The notes beneath the pieces were generated by a model. The model made no database searches. It saw only the letters and a list, made by a program, of their open reading frames with translations, and was not told where the DNA came from. From positions 1-21,856 of the IMG/VR virus record IMGVR_UViG_3300047666_000929: a DNA stretch of 21,856 nucleotides. One strand, given 5' to 3'. The stretch is from a virus. Positions 6,618 to 13,618 of this stretch are shown here, piece after piece (the stretch's first letter is position 1; each line of letters starts with the position of its first letter). The translations under genes were made by a program, and so were the position numbers.

Positions 6618-6655
6618 AACCGTTAGATTAACCCTGCGAAGGGTTCTTTACCCTT
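6618..6655 (+). promoter_or_regulatory. Repeated leader element with alternative hairpins, copy A
   Basis: The stretch 6618-6636 (AACCGTTAGATTAACCCTG) matches 20484-20503 at 18 of about 20 positions. AACCCT (6630-6635) pairs with AGGGTT (6640-6645) across a GCGA tetraloop. AAGGGT (6639-6644) can instead pair with ACCCTT (6650-6655), so two stems compete for the same bases. It lies just before the SSB gene. It could be a phage RNA polymerase promoter, a processing site or a switchable hairpin. Confidence 0.5.
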
Positions 6656-6672
6656 AACAAATAGGATTTTAA

Positions 6673-7305
6673 ATGATTATTAGAAAAGCAACAATATTTT
6701 TCCCGAAGTTAGTAAAACCAAGCTCACGTTTTAACAAAGAAAACCCTACATGGGAACTTCAGATTAGAACAAAAAGTAAAGCCCAAAGAAACTCTTGGCG
6801 AGAAATGGGTCTAAATGTGAAGCTTGTAGAAGATGACGAAAACGGTGATTTCTACAGAGTTAACCTGAAGAAGAAGTCTAAGAAGCAAGACGGAACCCCA
6901 GGTAACCCTATCGAAGTTTGTGATGGGAATCTGAACCCTATTGATCCTAACACTATCGGCAATGGCAGCGTCGGTAATATCCGTATCTTTCAGTCAGAAT
7001 ATGAAAACGCAGAAGGTAAAACTGCAATTCGCTCAACACCTATGAAAATCCAACTCACTAAGCATATTGTCTATGAGTTTGAAGAAGAAGAAGGTTTTGA
7101 GATGCTTGATGAAGAAACTGAAGTTATCGTTGCAGAACCAGATGAGCTGGAAGACGATATCGGCAGAGAAGATGATGATGAGTTTGACGAAGATGAAAGT
7201 CCGAAAGCTGCGCCGAAAGCGACCGCAAAGCCTCCAAAGACACCAAAGACACCAAAGCCCCCTAAGCCGAAAGTTTTAGATGATATTGAAGACGAAGATT
7301 ATTAA
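6673..7305 (+). CDS. Single-stranded DNA-binding protein, T7 gp2.5-like
   Basis: A 210-residue protein with an N-terminal OB-fold-like domain (about 1-145; MIIRKATIFFPKLVKPSSRF) and a long acidic C-terminal tail. The tail ends DEDY, like the acidic tail and final aromatic residue of T7 gp2.5, which contacts the polymerase and primase-helicase. Between them, residues about 178-200 form a Lys-Pro-Thr linker (PKTPKTPKPPKP). The protein should coat ssDNA at the fork and recruit replisome partners. The call rests on architecture, tail and context, since I cannot run a profile search. AGGA precedes the ATG, and a structured leader lies upstream, which suggests high or controlled expression. Confidence 0.8.
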   Translation: MIIRKATIFFPKLVKPSSRFNKENPTWELQIRTKSKAQRNSWREMGLNVKLVEDDENGDFYRVNLKKKSKKQDGTPGNPIEVCDGNLNPIDPNTIGNGSVGNIRIFQSEYENAEGKTAIRSTPMKIQLTKHIVYEFEEEEGFEMLDEETEVIVAEPDELEDDIGREDDDEFDEDESPKAAPKATAKPPKTPKTPKPPKPKVLDDIEDEDY

Positions 7306-7314
7306 GGGGATCAT

Positions 7315-7566
7315 ATGCCATTTCTAACAGCTGAAAAGAAAAGGCAAATGGAAAAGACGAAGTTATCAGAGCTTAATCCGAAAGACGCTCTGGAGCTTAG
7401 CCATGTTCTCCATATTGTTGCCAAAAGATATTTAGGCCCAAATGTAACACACACCAAGGTTAATGAAGTGATGGGTGCTTTCGAGAATGTAAAGCAAGAA
7501 ATCTTCAGAGACAAAATAGCGCCATTCAACCGCCAAGCACAGCACGACAATGACAATGACTACTGA
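7315..7566 (+). CDS. Hypothetical protein (83 aa)
   Basis: An 83-residue, largely helical protein (KKRQMEKTKLSELNPKDAL) of unknown function. It starts 9 nt after the SSB stop, with AAGGGG upstream, so it is probably in the same operon. The C-terminus is Asp/Asn-rich (HDNDNDY) and ends in an aromatic residue after acids, faintly echoing the SSB tail. Whether that means it competes for the same partners is speculation. Confidence 0.7.
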   Translation: MPFLTAEKKRQMEKTKLSELNPKDALELSHVLHIVAKRYLGPNVTHTKVNEVMGAFENVKQEIFRDKIAPFNRQAQHDNDNDY

Positions 7567-7654
7567 CAAGCCTAGGATGAAGAAGCGTCCGAGATAAGGG
7601 TAAACATTAAATCTGTCAAGCACATGTGCGACAATGACTAATAAAGGATATAAC

Positions 7655-8209
7655 ATGCGATATAATTATGAAATAAACAGATCAGTGCCTATGCCAACAA
7701 TCAACGAGCCTGGCAGAAAGGTTACTAAAAAACATGTCACCACACGCTGGGAAGAAGCGGTGCAAGAGGTGAAGAATGATGGCGGAGTTATCTATGTCTT
7801 CGACAACCGCAATGCCGAAGGTCTTGACGCTATTGACTTGCTAGAGTGTGAGGATGATATTGCGGCTTGGCAAGAGAAGTTGGAACGAGATTACGCTTGG
7901 AAACCTGAGACGCTTGAACCGGCTGATCCGAAAGACCATATCAACCCCTCTCACTATAAGTCCTATGTGAAAGAGATGCAATGGATTGAAGCCATGCAGT
8001 ATGTAATAGGCGAAAGGAAAGGGCCTGACCACTTTGTCGCAGCGGTGGAGCTTCAAGTTCGCAAATACCTCGATAGGAACGGGAGAAAAGACGCGGAGCT
8101 GCAAGAGCTGACCAAAGGTCTATGGTACTACAAGTTTATGCTTGCCTATGTCAAGAACGGAAAGAAGCCTATTCGTGTTAAAGATATACACGGGATATTA
8201 GGCGAATGA
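7655..8209 (+). CDS. DUF3310 protein, T7 gp1.7 nucleotide-kinase-like
   Basis: A 184-residue protein. The C-terminal part (about 95-175) fits DUF3310: NPSHYKS, then MQWIEAMQYV, then VRKYLDRNGRK and KGLWYYKFML. This domain occurs in T7 gp1.7, reported to phosphorylate dGMP and dTMP. The N-terminal 90 residues are an unrecognised addition. I choose ATG 7655, preceded by AAAGGA at good spacing, rather than ATG 7634. Together with the reductase and the MazG-like enzyme it points to dNTP supply. Kinase activity itself is inferred from the family. Confidence 0.75.
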   Translation: MRYNYEINRSVPMPTINEPGRKVTKKHVTTRWEEAVQEVKNDGGVIYVFDNRNAEGLDAIDLLECEDDIAAWQEKLERDYAWKPETLEPADPKDHINPSHYKSYVKEMQWIEAMQYVIGERKGPDHFVAAVELQVRKYLDRNGRKDAELQELTKGLWYYKFMLAYVKNGKKPIRVKDIHGILGE

Positions 8210-8427
8210 GCTTCATAGTTATATTATTTGACCCTGAGGGTCCTCATAGCGATAAGCCGGATTGGATTGCACTCTCTGACTCTAAACTCTTAGACTCTAA
8301 ACTCTTACCTAAGATTGAAACCCGAGTGTTTGATTCATTTGAAGAAGCAGAAGAGGTAAGAGAAGCAGCTGAGAGAGAGTTCCCTGGTTTAATTTACAAT
8401 GTAGCTGAAATACACAATATTGGTTAG
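8206..8427 (+). CDS. Hypothetical protein (73 aa) with tandem repeat
   Basis: A 73-residue protein coupled to the DUF3310 gene by an ATGA overlap and ending 9 nt before DNA polymerase. A helical Glu-rich segment (FDSFEEAEEVREAAEREF) lies near the C-terminus. A perfect 15-bp tandem duplication duplicates Asp-Ser-Lys-Leu-Leu in the middle. No family is recognised. Confidence 0.6.
   Translation: MSFIVILFDPEGPHSDKPDWIALSDSKLLDSKLLPKIETRVFDSFEEAEEVREAAEREFPGLIYNVAEIHNIG
8278..8307 (+). repeat. Perfect 15-bp tandem duplication in coding sequence
   Basis: GACTCTAAACTCTTA occurs twice head to tail, keeping the reading frame and producing DSKLLDSKLL. It looks like a recent slippage event or a site prone to copy-number change. 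Confidence 0.9.
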
Positions 8428-8436
8428 GAGAATAAT

Positions 8437-10509
8437 ATGGCTGATTATCTGTTTGATATAGAAACAGATGGTCTATTACTGGAGGCCACACGGATGTGGC
8501 TTTTAGTTATGACAGATCTCGAAACAGGTGAATCCTTTGAGTACATAGGGGATGATGACGGGTGGAAAGAAAGGATGTCCAGTGCTGATGTGCTGGTTGG
8601 TCATAACATAATAGGCTTCGACATACCTTGCCTTGAAAAATTATTCGGTTGGAAGGTAAGTAAAGGAACAAAGATAAGGGATACTCTCATAATGTCTCAG
8701 GTCTTAAACTATCGGAGGTTTGGCCATGACGGTCACAGCTTGGGAAGATGGGGTGAAGCGTTAGGCTATCCTAAAGGTGACCATGACGACTGGACAAAGT
8801 ATTCAGAAGAGATGCGTGTATACTGCCATCGAGACGTTGAATTAAATATTAAGATATATAGAGTCTTAATGAAAGAGCTGAAGATAGCAAGCGTCAATGC
8901 GCCATTGTTGGGAACGTATCTGAAGTGCGAGCAAGCTGTTGGAGAGTGGTCAGCGCAAGCTGAGCTGAAAGGATGGCCTTTTGATCGTAAAAAAGGAATA
9001 GCTCTATTCGAAGAAATGACCCTAGAGTTGGAGAATACCACAGAGAAGATTGAGCATAAGCTCGGTCTGAAGGCTGTAAAGGTCGATAACATTACCCCCA
9101 GCTACTTGGCGAATGTTGCTGAGAAGGCAGAGAAGGCCAAGAGAGAGTTATCCAATCTTGAAGCCGAGTTAGATATGCTGCCAGAATATATGGATGGAGA
9201 AGAGCTGGAATACGCCAAAGTTTCTCTTGGACTAGAGCTAAGACAGCATAAGTCTATGATCGCAACTTTGATACAAGATCTTAAGAGACCTTTAGGAGAT
9301 AGTATCGTGAAGTCACCTAAGTGGTTAAAGAGCGGTAAGTATGACCACCATTTAGCTAAGTGGTTCGATATTGACGCCAGCACAGGTCAAGATGAAGACA
9401 GAATAGTTGAAGGTGATTACTGCCGTGTTAAGATCGAACCATTGAAGCTAAGCAGCGTCTCTGATGTTAAAGTCTTCTTGTTCAGGAATGGATGGGAGCC
9501 AACAGAGTGGAATTACAAGTCTAAGCAAAACAGCAACGGGAGATGGGAACGTTATAAGACATCCCCTAAGATCACGGAAGACAGCTTAGAATTTCTAGGA
9601 GGGGATGGTAAGCTATACTTAGACTATTTAACAACCTCTTCTAGACACGGTATCTTGAATACTTGGCTTGAAGAAGTTGATGAAAATGATAGACTGCATG
9701 GTAGCTGTATGGTTGTAGGAACGCCAAGTATGAGGATGCGGCACTCTATTATTGTAAACGTACCATCTGTAGATAGCGCGTGGGGAAAAGAAATGCGACA
9801 GCTATTCACTTGTAAGAAAGGGTGGAAGATAGTAGGGTGTGATAGCTCAGGCAACCAAGCCAGAGGGCTTGCACACTATCTTAAATCTCAGTCTTACATT
9901 GATTTGCTACTGAATGGTGACATACATCAACACAATGCTGATATTCTTACAAATGTAATGCAAGCCATTGGTTTTGATATAGTTGTACCGCGTAGTGCTG
10001 CAAAGCGTTGTCTGTATGCTACTTTGTTTGGCGCGAGTGGGGCTAAGTTATTCAGCTACATAATGGCCGCACAAGATGAAGTAAACGGAAAGATTGTAAA
10101 GCGTGATTTCCTTAAAGCTATACCAGGGTTTAGAGACTTAATGGATGAGCTTGAAGGGACATTCGGCAATACAAAGAAGATAGGTCCAGGTTATATCATC
10201 GGGATAGCTGGTAACAAAATCTTTTGTGATTCATTTCATAAGTTATTAGTTTACCTCTTACAAGCTACAGAGAAGGCGACATGTTCTGCAGCCGTGTTCT
10301 TGACTATGCGTATCTTGGAAAAAGAAGGTATACCCTATCAACCTCTTATCATGATGCATGATGAATTTCAGGTGATGGTTCCTGACGAACATGCTGAGAG
10401 AGTTCTTGAGATAGGTTCCATGGCTTTCAAAGAGGGTCCGAAGCTCTTTGGTGTCACCATAATGGATGGTGATGGGAGCATCGGTGATAACTGGTTTGAA
10501 ACACACTAG
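8437..10509 (+). CDS. Family A DNA polymerase with 3'-5' exonuclease, T7 gp5-like
   Basis: A 690-residue replicative polymerase (T7 gp5 is 704). The proofreading domain shows Exo I FDIETDG (6-12), Exo II GHNIIGFDIPCLEKL and Exo III YCHRDVELNIKIY. The polymerase domain shows motif A GCDSSGNQARGLAHYL with Asp469, motif B RSAAKRCLYATLFG with Arg519, Lys523 and Tyr527, and motif C MMHDEFQV with Asp642. Spacing matches T7 closely. One residue stands out: the motif A position equivalent to T7 Glu480, the ribonucleotide-excluding residue, is Gln474. Tyr527 matches T7 Tyr526. GGAG lies before the ATG at 8437. The neighbouring SSB, primase-helicase and exonuclease complete the replisome. Confidence 0.95.
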   Translation: MADYLFDIETDGLLLEATRMWLLVMTDLETGESFEYIGDDDGWKERMSSADVLVGHNIIGFDIPCLEKLFGWKVSKGTKIRDTLIMSQVLNYRRFGHDGHSLGRWGEALGYPKGDHDDWTKYSEEMRVYCHRDVELNIKIYRVLMKELKIASVNAPLLGTYLKCEQAVGEWSAQAELKGWPFDRKKGIALFEEMTLELENTTEKIEHKLGLKAVKVDNITPSYLANVAEKAEKAKRELSNLEAELDMLPEYMDGEELEYAKVSLGLELRQHKSMIATLIQDLKRPLGDSIVKSPKWLKSGKYDHHLAKWFDIDASTGQDEDRIVEGDYCRVKIEPLKLSSVSDVKVFLFRNGWEPTEWNYKSKQNSNGRWERYKTSPKITEDSLEFLGGDGKLYLDYLTTSSRHGILNTWLEEVDENDRLHGSCMVVGTPSMRMRHSIIVNVPSVDSAWGKEMRQLFTCKKGWKIVGCDSSGNQARGLAHYLKSQSYIDLLLNGDIHQHNADILTNVMQAIGFDIVVPRSAAKRCLYATLFGASGAKLFSYIMAAQDEVNGKIVKRDFLKAIPGFRDLMDELEGTFGNTKKIGPGYIIGIAGNKIFCDSFHKLLVYLLQATEKATCSAAVFLTMRILEKEGIPYQPLIMMHDEFQVMVPDEHAERVLEIGSMAFKEGPKLFGVTIMDGDGSIGDNWFETH

Positions 10510-10548
10510 GGTTGAACATATTTATTTAAAAGGAAAAGGAGATTCAAG

Positions 10549-10740
10549 ATGTTAATATTAACTAGAAAATTAGGCGAATCGATTATAGTAGGTGGAGATG
10601 TTAAAGTTACAGTGCTCAGTCGGGTTGGTAATCGGGTAAGCATAGGCGTGGAGGCGCCTGACGACGTCTCAGTACATCGAGAAGAGATACAAGAAAGATT
10701 GGATAAAGGAGAAACTTTTGAAAGAAAAGACATCATCTGA
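10549..10740 (+). CDS. csrA: CsrA/RsmA-family RNA-binding translational regulator
   Basis: A 63-residue CsrA homologue, the usual size. It begins [12 protein letters not shown] and continues to [19 protein letters not shown], matching bacterial CsrA along its whole length without gaps. The RNA-contacting residues Leu4, Arg6 and Arg44 are present at the canonical positions. CsrA dimers bind GGA motifs in mRNA leaders and usually block ribosomes. Here the gene sits between DNA polymerase and a small Cys protein, with AAGGAG upstream. The next gene starts inside its end. Roles could be reprogramming host carbon or stress mRNAs or regulating phage messages; the sequence does not decide. Confidence 0.95.
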   Translation: MLILTRKLGESIIVGGDVKVTVLSRVGNRVSIGVEAPDDVSVHREEIQERLDKGETFERKDII

Positions 10741-10930
10741 AGAAAGATTACAGACAGCAGTGAATGACATAACAGGAGCACCGATAAGAGGTACAATACC
10801 TCCTACATTCCGTTCAAGCTATAGAGTCTGTGATAACTGTAACAAGAAAGATGAAACTACAAACATGCATTGTGTTATGTTTGAATTAAAACCTAGCGAG
10901 GGAACTTGCGTAAAATTTAGAGGAAAATAA
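10718..10930 (+). CDS. Small Cys-rich protein, possible zinc binder
   Basis: A 70-residue protein that starts at TTG 10718, with AAGGAG about 7 nt upstream, inside the end of csrA. Residues about 38-66 hold CDNC, then two further Cys (MHCVMF, GTCVKF), an arrangement that could bind one zinc ion. The N-terminal half is polar. No family is recognised. Overlap with csrA implies coupled translation. Confidence 0.6.
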   Translation: MKEKTSSEERLQTAVNDITGAPIRGTIPPTFRSSYRVCDNCNKKDETTNMHCVMFELKPSEGTCVKFRGK

Positions 10931-10931
10931 T

Positions 10932-11108
10932 ATGCTATCATTTAATAACGACATACTAGGAACAGCCAGAAACAGCCGTGAGTCTGGGATGAAGAAGAAT
11001 CGTCACTATACAAAGAAAGGGCCTGGACGTGTGACTTATAACAAAGGTAACCCCCATAAACCTCATAACACAATTTCCACAGGTAACGTATTGGTGATGC
11101 CTAAATGA
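10932..11108 (+). CDS. Small basic protein (58 aa)
   Basis: A 58-residue basic, Gly/Asn/His-rich protein. It includes SGMKKNRHYTKKGPGRVTY and NKGNPHKPHN, probably unstructured and able to bind nucleic acid. It starts after AGGAAAATAAT, directly following the Cys-rich gene, and its TGA overlaps the ATG of the exonuclease gene (ATGA). Continuous coupling supports it as real despite its size. Function is unknown. Confidence 0.6.
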   Translation: MLSFNNDILGTARNSRESGMKKNRHYTKKGPGRVTYNKGNPHKPHNTISTGNVLVMPK

Positions 11109-11932
11109 AGTCTTACGCATTAATCGATGGCGACGTTATAGCCTTTCACGCATGCCCTTATGTCAGACATGATGTTCCCGGTCAAAACGGTGTGCCTGTA
11201 TTAGACGAGAACGGTGATGTTGAATTCAAAGCTGGGAGACCTGTATTTGAGTATAGCGAAGCTGAAGATGAAGCCTTTCTGGCTCTTTGTTGGGAAAATC
11301 TTGTTCGCAGATACAACATTATCATTGAAAAGACATTTTCTGATGAAGCCAAGTGTGCCGTAAAAGGCCCAACAAATTTCAGAGATGAAGTTCATGACAA
11401 CTATAAAGGTCATCGTGACAAGTCAGCCGCAACTCGTAATAACTTTGTGCCAGCTCTAAGGCTTATGATGGTTGAAGAAGGTCTAGCGATTGAAGCCCAA
11501 GGGATGGAGGCTGATGATTACCTTCGTATCTGGGCTGAAGAGTGCAGAGACGATGGCGATGACTTTACTATCTGCTCAGTTGATAAAGATCTTAAGTGCA
11601 TTCCAGGAAAGTATTTCAACATGAAGACGGATAAAGTTGAAATGATTACCCCTGAATTTGCATCAAGGTTCTATTACGAGCAGTTGTTAAAAGGTGATAG
11701 CGTTGATAACATCCCAGGTCTTCCTGGGGTTGGCCCTAAACGTGCGACAAGCATACTCGCAGATTGTAACACGGAAGAAGAGTTTCAGATTGTTGTTCAA
11801 GCTTCTTATCGAGAGAAGTTCGGCGACAACTGGCATAAAGAGCTTATGTTTACAGGGCAGCTCATTTACATCCTGAAGCATGAGAAAGATAGGTTCTCAA
11901 CAGCGTCATGGCCTAAGCTTCTTGATGAATGA
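11105..11932 (+). CDS. 5'-3' exonuclease, FEN/T7 gp6-like
   Basis: A 275-residue metal-dependent 5' nuclease. Acidic centres appear in LIDGDVIAFHA (Asp8, Asp10), GMEADDYL (Glu135, Asp137, Asp138) and CSVDKDLK (Asp160, Asp162). The helix-three-turn-helix DNA-binding element reads GDSVDNIPGLPGVGPKRA (about 197-214). These are the hallmarks of the FEN/RNase H family that includes T7 gp6 and T5 exonuclease. It would remove RNA primers and degrade host DNA for nucleotide reuse. It overlaps both neighbours by ATGA junctions. Confidence 0.92.
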   Translation: MKSYALIDGDVIAFHACPYVRHDVPGQNGVPVLDENGDVEFKAGRPVFEYSEAEDEAFLALCWENLVRRYNIIIEKTFSDEAKCAVKGPTNFRDEVHDNYKGHRDKSAATRNNFVPALRLMMVEEGLAIEAQGMEADDYLRIWAEECRDDGDDFTICSVDKDLKCIPGKYFNMKTDKVEMITPEFASRFYYEQLLKGDSVDNIPGLPGVGPKRATSILADCNTEEEFQIVVQASYREKFGDNWHKELMFTGQLIYILKHEKDRFSTASWPKLLDE

Positions 11933-12132
11933 ATGGCGAAAAGAAAAGAGCATTTAATGTAAGTGTGGCTGTCATAACACACCTGCGAGTAGATGCAAGC
12001 TCTAGCGAAGAAGCTCTCGAAACGGTGGCTTCTCTTCCAGTTAGCGTACTAATCACGGAGGCAGGGGTATCTGCCGCCTACAACCCTAAAGACTCGATAA
12101 TAATCGGGCAAAACATATCGGAGACACAATAA
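11929..12132 (+). CDS. Hypothetical protein (67 aa)
   Basis: A 67-residue protein with alternating beta and alpha patterns (FNVSVAVITHLRVDASSSEE, then an Ala/Glu helix). This suggests a small alpha/beta fold. It is coupled to the exonuclease by an ATGA overlap and to the next gene by a TAATG. No family is recognised. Confidence 0.6.
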   Translation: MNGEKKRAFNVSVAVITHLRVDASSSEEALETVASLPVSVLITEAGVSAAYNPKDSIIIGQNISETQ

Positions 12133-12539
12133 TGGGAAATAAAGAAAGTAATGAAATGCCAGGTGATCCAAGCGGATCTGTAAGAGATATCGATGGAAAC
12201 TTTGCCATAACGTCAGAGAGCGCATCTGAAGCGAGTTCAGAAGACAGAGCAGCCCTAGCGAGAAAAGGCGAACAAGAACTCGCTGATATGTCGGATATCG
12301 GTTTTGTCAATCACTTGATGCTTAACTCGCCATCGCCTAGATTCGCCAACTTATTTATTCTAGCGGCAGCTGAAGCCTATGCTTTCGGTGTGATACAACA
12401 GATGGAGGAAAGCCAATCTGCTGAAGAAGCGCAAGGGGTTATGCCTTGGAAAGACATAGCGCCGTGGGTGCTAGAAGAGTTTGACAAGCGATACAAAGAG
12501 CTGGAAAGAAGAAAACAAGAGGAGCTGTCAGATGCATGA
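12132..12539 (+). CDS. Hypothetical protein (135 aa)
   Basis: A 135-residue acidic protein. Residues 1-45 are Ser/Glu/Asp-rich and likely disordered. Residues about 55-100 form hydrophobic helices (FANLFILAAAEAYAFGVIQQ), probably a soluble helical core rather than a membrane span. A charged C-terminal helix ends in ERRKQEELSDA. It overlaps the next gene by 8 nt. Function is unknown. Confidence 0.65.
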   Translation: MGNKESNEMPGDPSGSVRDIDGNFAITSESASEASSEDRAALARKGEQELADMSDIGFVNHLMLNSPSPRFANLFILAAAEAYAFGVIQQMEESQSAEEAQGVMPWKDIAPWVLEEFDKRYKELERRKQEELSDA

Positions 12540-12762
12540 TGTGTTAGTAGAAGTAAATGCTAATGGCGTAAAACCGCTCACAGGGGATCCTTACAGATTA
12601 GGTGGGGAAAAGTCCACAGCGGCAGCCATTGCTTTGCATCCGACGTGTTCTGAGTGCGGACGAGAGAACCCTTATAATGGGTTAAACAGTAATGGTCAGC
12701 TAAAAGAATTCTGTGAAAGCGGTAGATGCTGTAGCTGCCAGATCTCAATATTTGGGAGATAA
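12532..12762 (+). CDS. Small zinc-ribbon-like protein
   Basis: A 76-residue protein. The C-terminal half has CSECGRENPYNG, then EFCESGRCCSCQIS, giving a Cys-x2-Cys pair and a second Cys cluster consistent with a zinc ribbon. The family is not recognised. I choose ATG 12532, which has GAGGAG upstream and overlaps the previous gene, over an upstream ATG at 12481 deep inside that gene. It could help bind DNA or RNA. Confidence 0.6.
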   Translation: MHDVLVEVNANGVKPLTGDPYRLGGEKSTAAAIALHPTCSECGRENPYNGLNSNGQLKEFCESGRCCSCQISIFGR

Positions 12763-12764
12763 AT

Positions 12765-13397
12765 ATGAGTGTGCCTAAGTTCCCGCTAAGAGGAAAAGGT
12801 AAGATTAAATCTAAGAAGGCTTTCCTTCCTGACCTTCAAAATGAGCGTGTAAAACCTAACCAGATAACTAGCGTTTGGATAGACGAAGCAGGAGAGATAT
12901 CTGAAAGAAAACCCTCAGTATCATTAGAAGGGCAGGTCGGAAAGCGTGTTAACCGAAAGAAATATGACGATCTTCCTAACGGTCATTGGGAGTTCGAGGG
13001 CGATATGCGAAGCGGAAAAGCTGTTGGCTTCATATACGTCATTAAAGATCTCAGAAATAATATGCTGTATCTTGGAAAGAAGAGTTATGTAGGGGCGGGT
13101 AAGTTAAACAAAGGTGTAGAGTCAAACTGGCGGTGGTATATATCGTCATCTAAACTCTTAAGTGAATCAGTTAAGACAAACGGTAAAGAAAACTTCAAAT
13201 TTTATGCTATAGAAGAGTATAGCTTTAAAGGTGGGCTAAGCTTTGCTGAGACATGGTCTCTCTGTAAGGTGGAAGCTCTGAACGAAAACAGCCGTTGGTA
13301 TAATGGTCTGATTGGGAAGGTATCTTGGAAAGTTAAAGAACCTGTAACAGCTAGACACAGAAGGCGACTTCAACAGATAATAGATGGAGAGATATGA
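12765..13397 (+). CDS. GIY-YIG family nuclease
   Basis: A 210-residue protein with a GIY-YIG-like nuclease core from about 88 to 180. FIYVI (89-93) and LYLGKK (101-106) stand for the GIY and YIG strands, followed by a probable catalytic Glu162 in SFAETWSL and WYNGLIG (178-184). The N-terminal 85 residues are basic and unassigned. Phage members of this family act as free-standing endonucleases or junction-cutting enzymes. Its place between the exonuclease and primase-helicase genes would suit a recombination or branched-DNA nuclease in place of T7 endonuclease I, but that is inference. Confidence 0.7.
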   Translation: MSVPKFPLRGKGKIKSKKAFLPDLQNERVKPNQITSVWIDEAGEISERKPSVSLEGQVGKRVNRKKYDDLPNGHWEFEGDMRSGKAVGFIYVIKDLRNNMLYLGKKSYVGAGKLNKGVESNWRWYISSSKLLSESVKTNGKENFKFYAIEEYSFKGGLSFAETWSLCKVEALNENSRWYNGLIGKVSWKVKEPVTARHRRRLQQIIDGEI

Positions 13398-13618
13398 AAA
13401 CAGTATCAAGTATTTTAGTGATTATATTATTCGGATTAATTGGCTACAGGTCGTATCTGATATTAACAGCCGGAGTTCCGCTTGACTCAGCTGACTACCT
13501 GGTCTTAGCTGCGGCTACCTACTTGCTTAACGCAATTGTAACAATATGGAATGACAGTGCTGCCAGCAAGATAGCAAATAAGACATTTAATATAGATGAA
13601 AATAGCCCAAGGCATTAG
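13394..13618 (+). CDS. Small two-span membrane protein (74 aa)
   Basis: A 74-residue protein with two hydrophobic segments, about 4-26 and 35-52, separated by a short acidic loop, and a polar C-terminal tail. It starts in an ATGA overlap with the nuclease gene, and its stop abuts the primase-helicase ATG. Function is unknown. Two-span topology of this size is seen among holins and superinfection-exclusion proteins, but no specific signature is present. Confidence 0.65.
   Translation: MKTVSSILVIILFGLIGYRSYLILTAGVPLDSADYLVLAAATYLLNAIVTIWNDSAASKIANKTFNIDENSPRH

Noticed and set aside
7556-7597. 13-codon basic micro-ORF (MTTDKPRMKKRPR) after the 83-residue gene
   Set aside because: No separate ribosome-binding site; it is within reach of chance.
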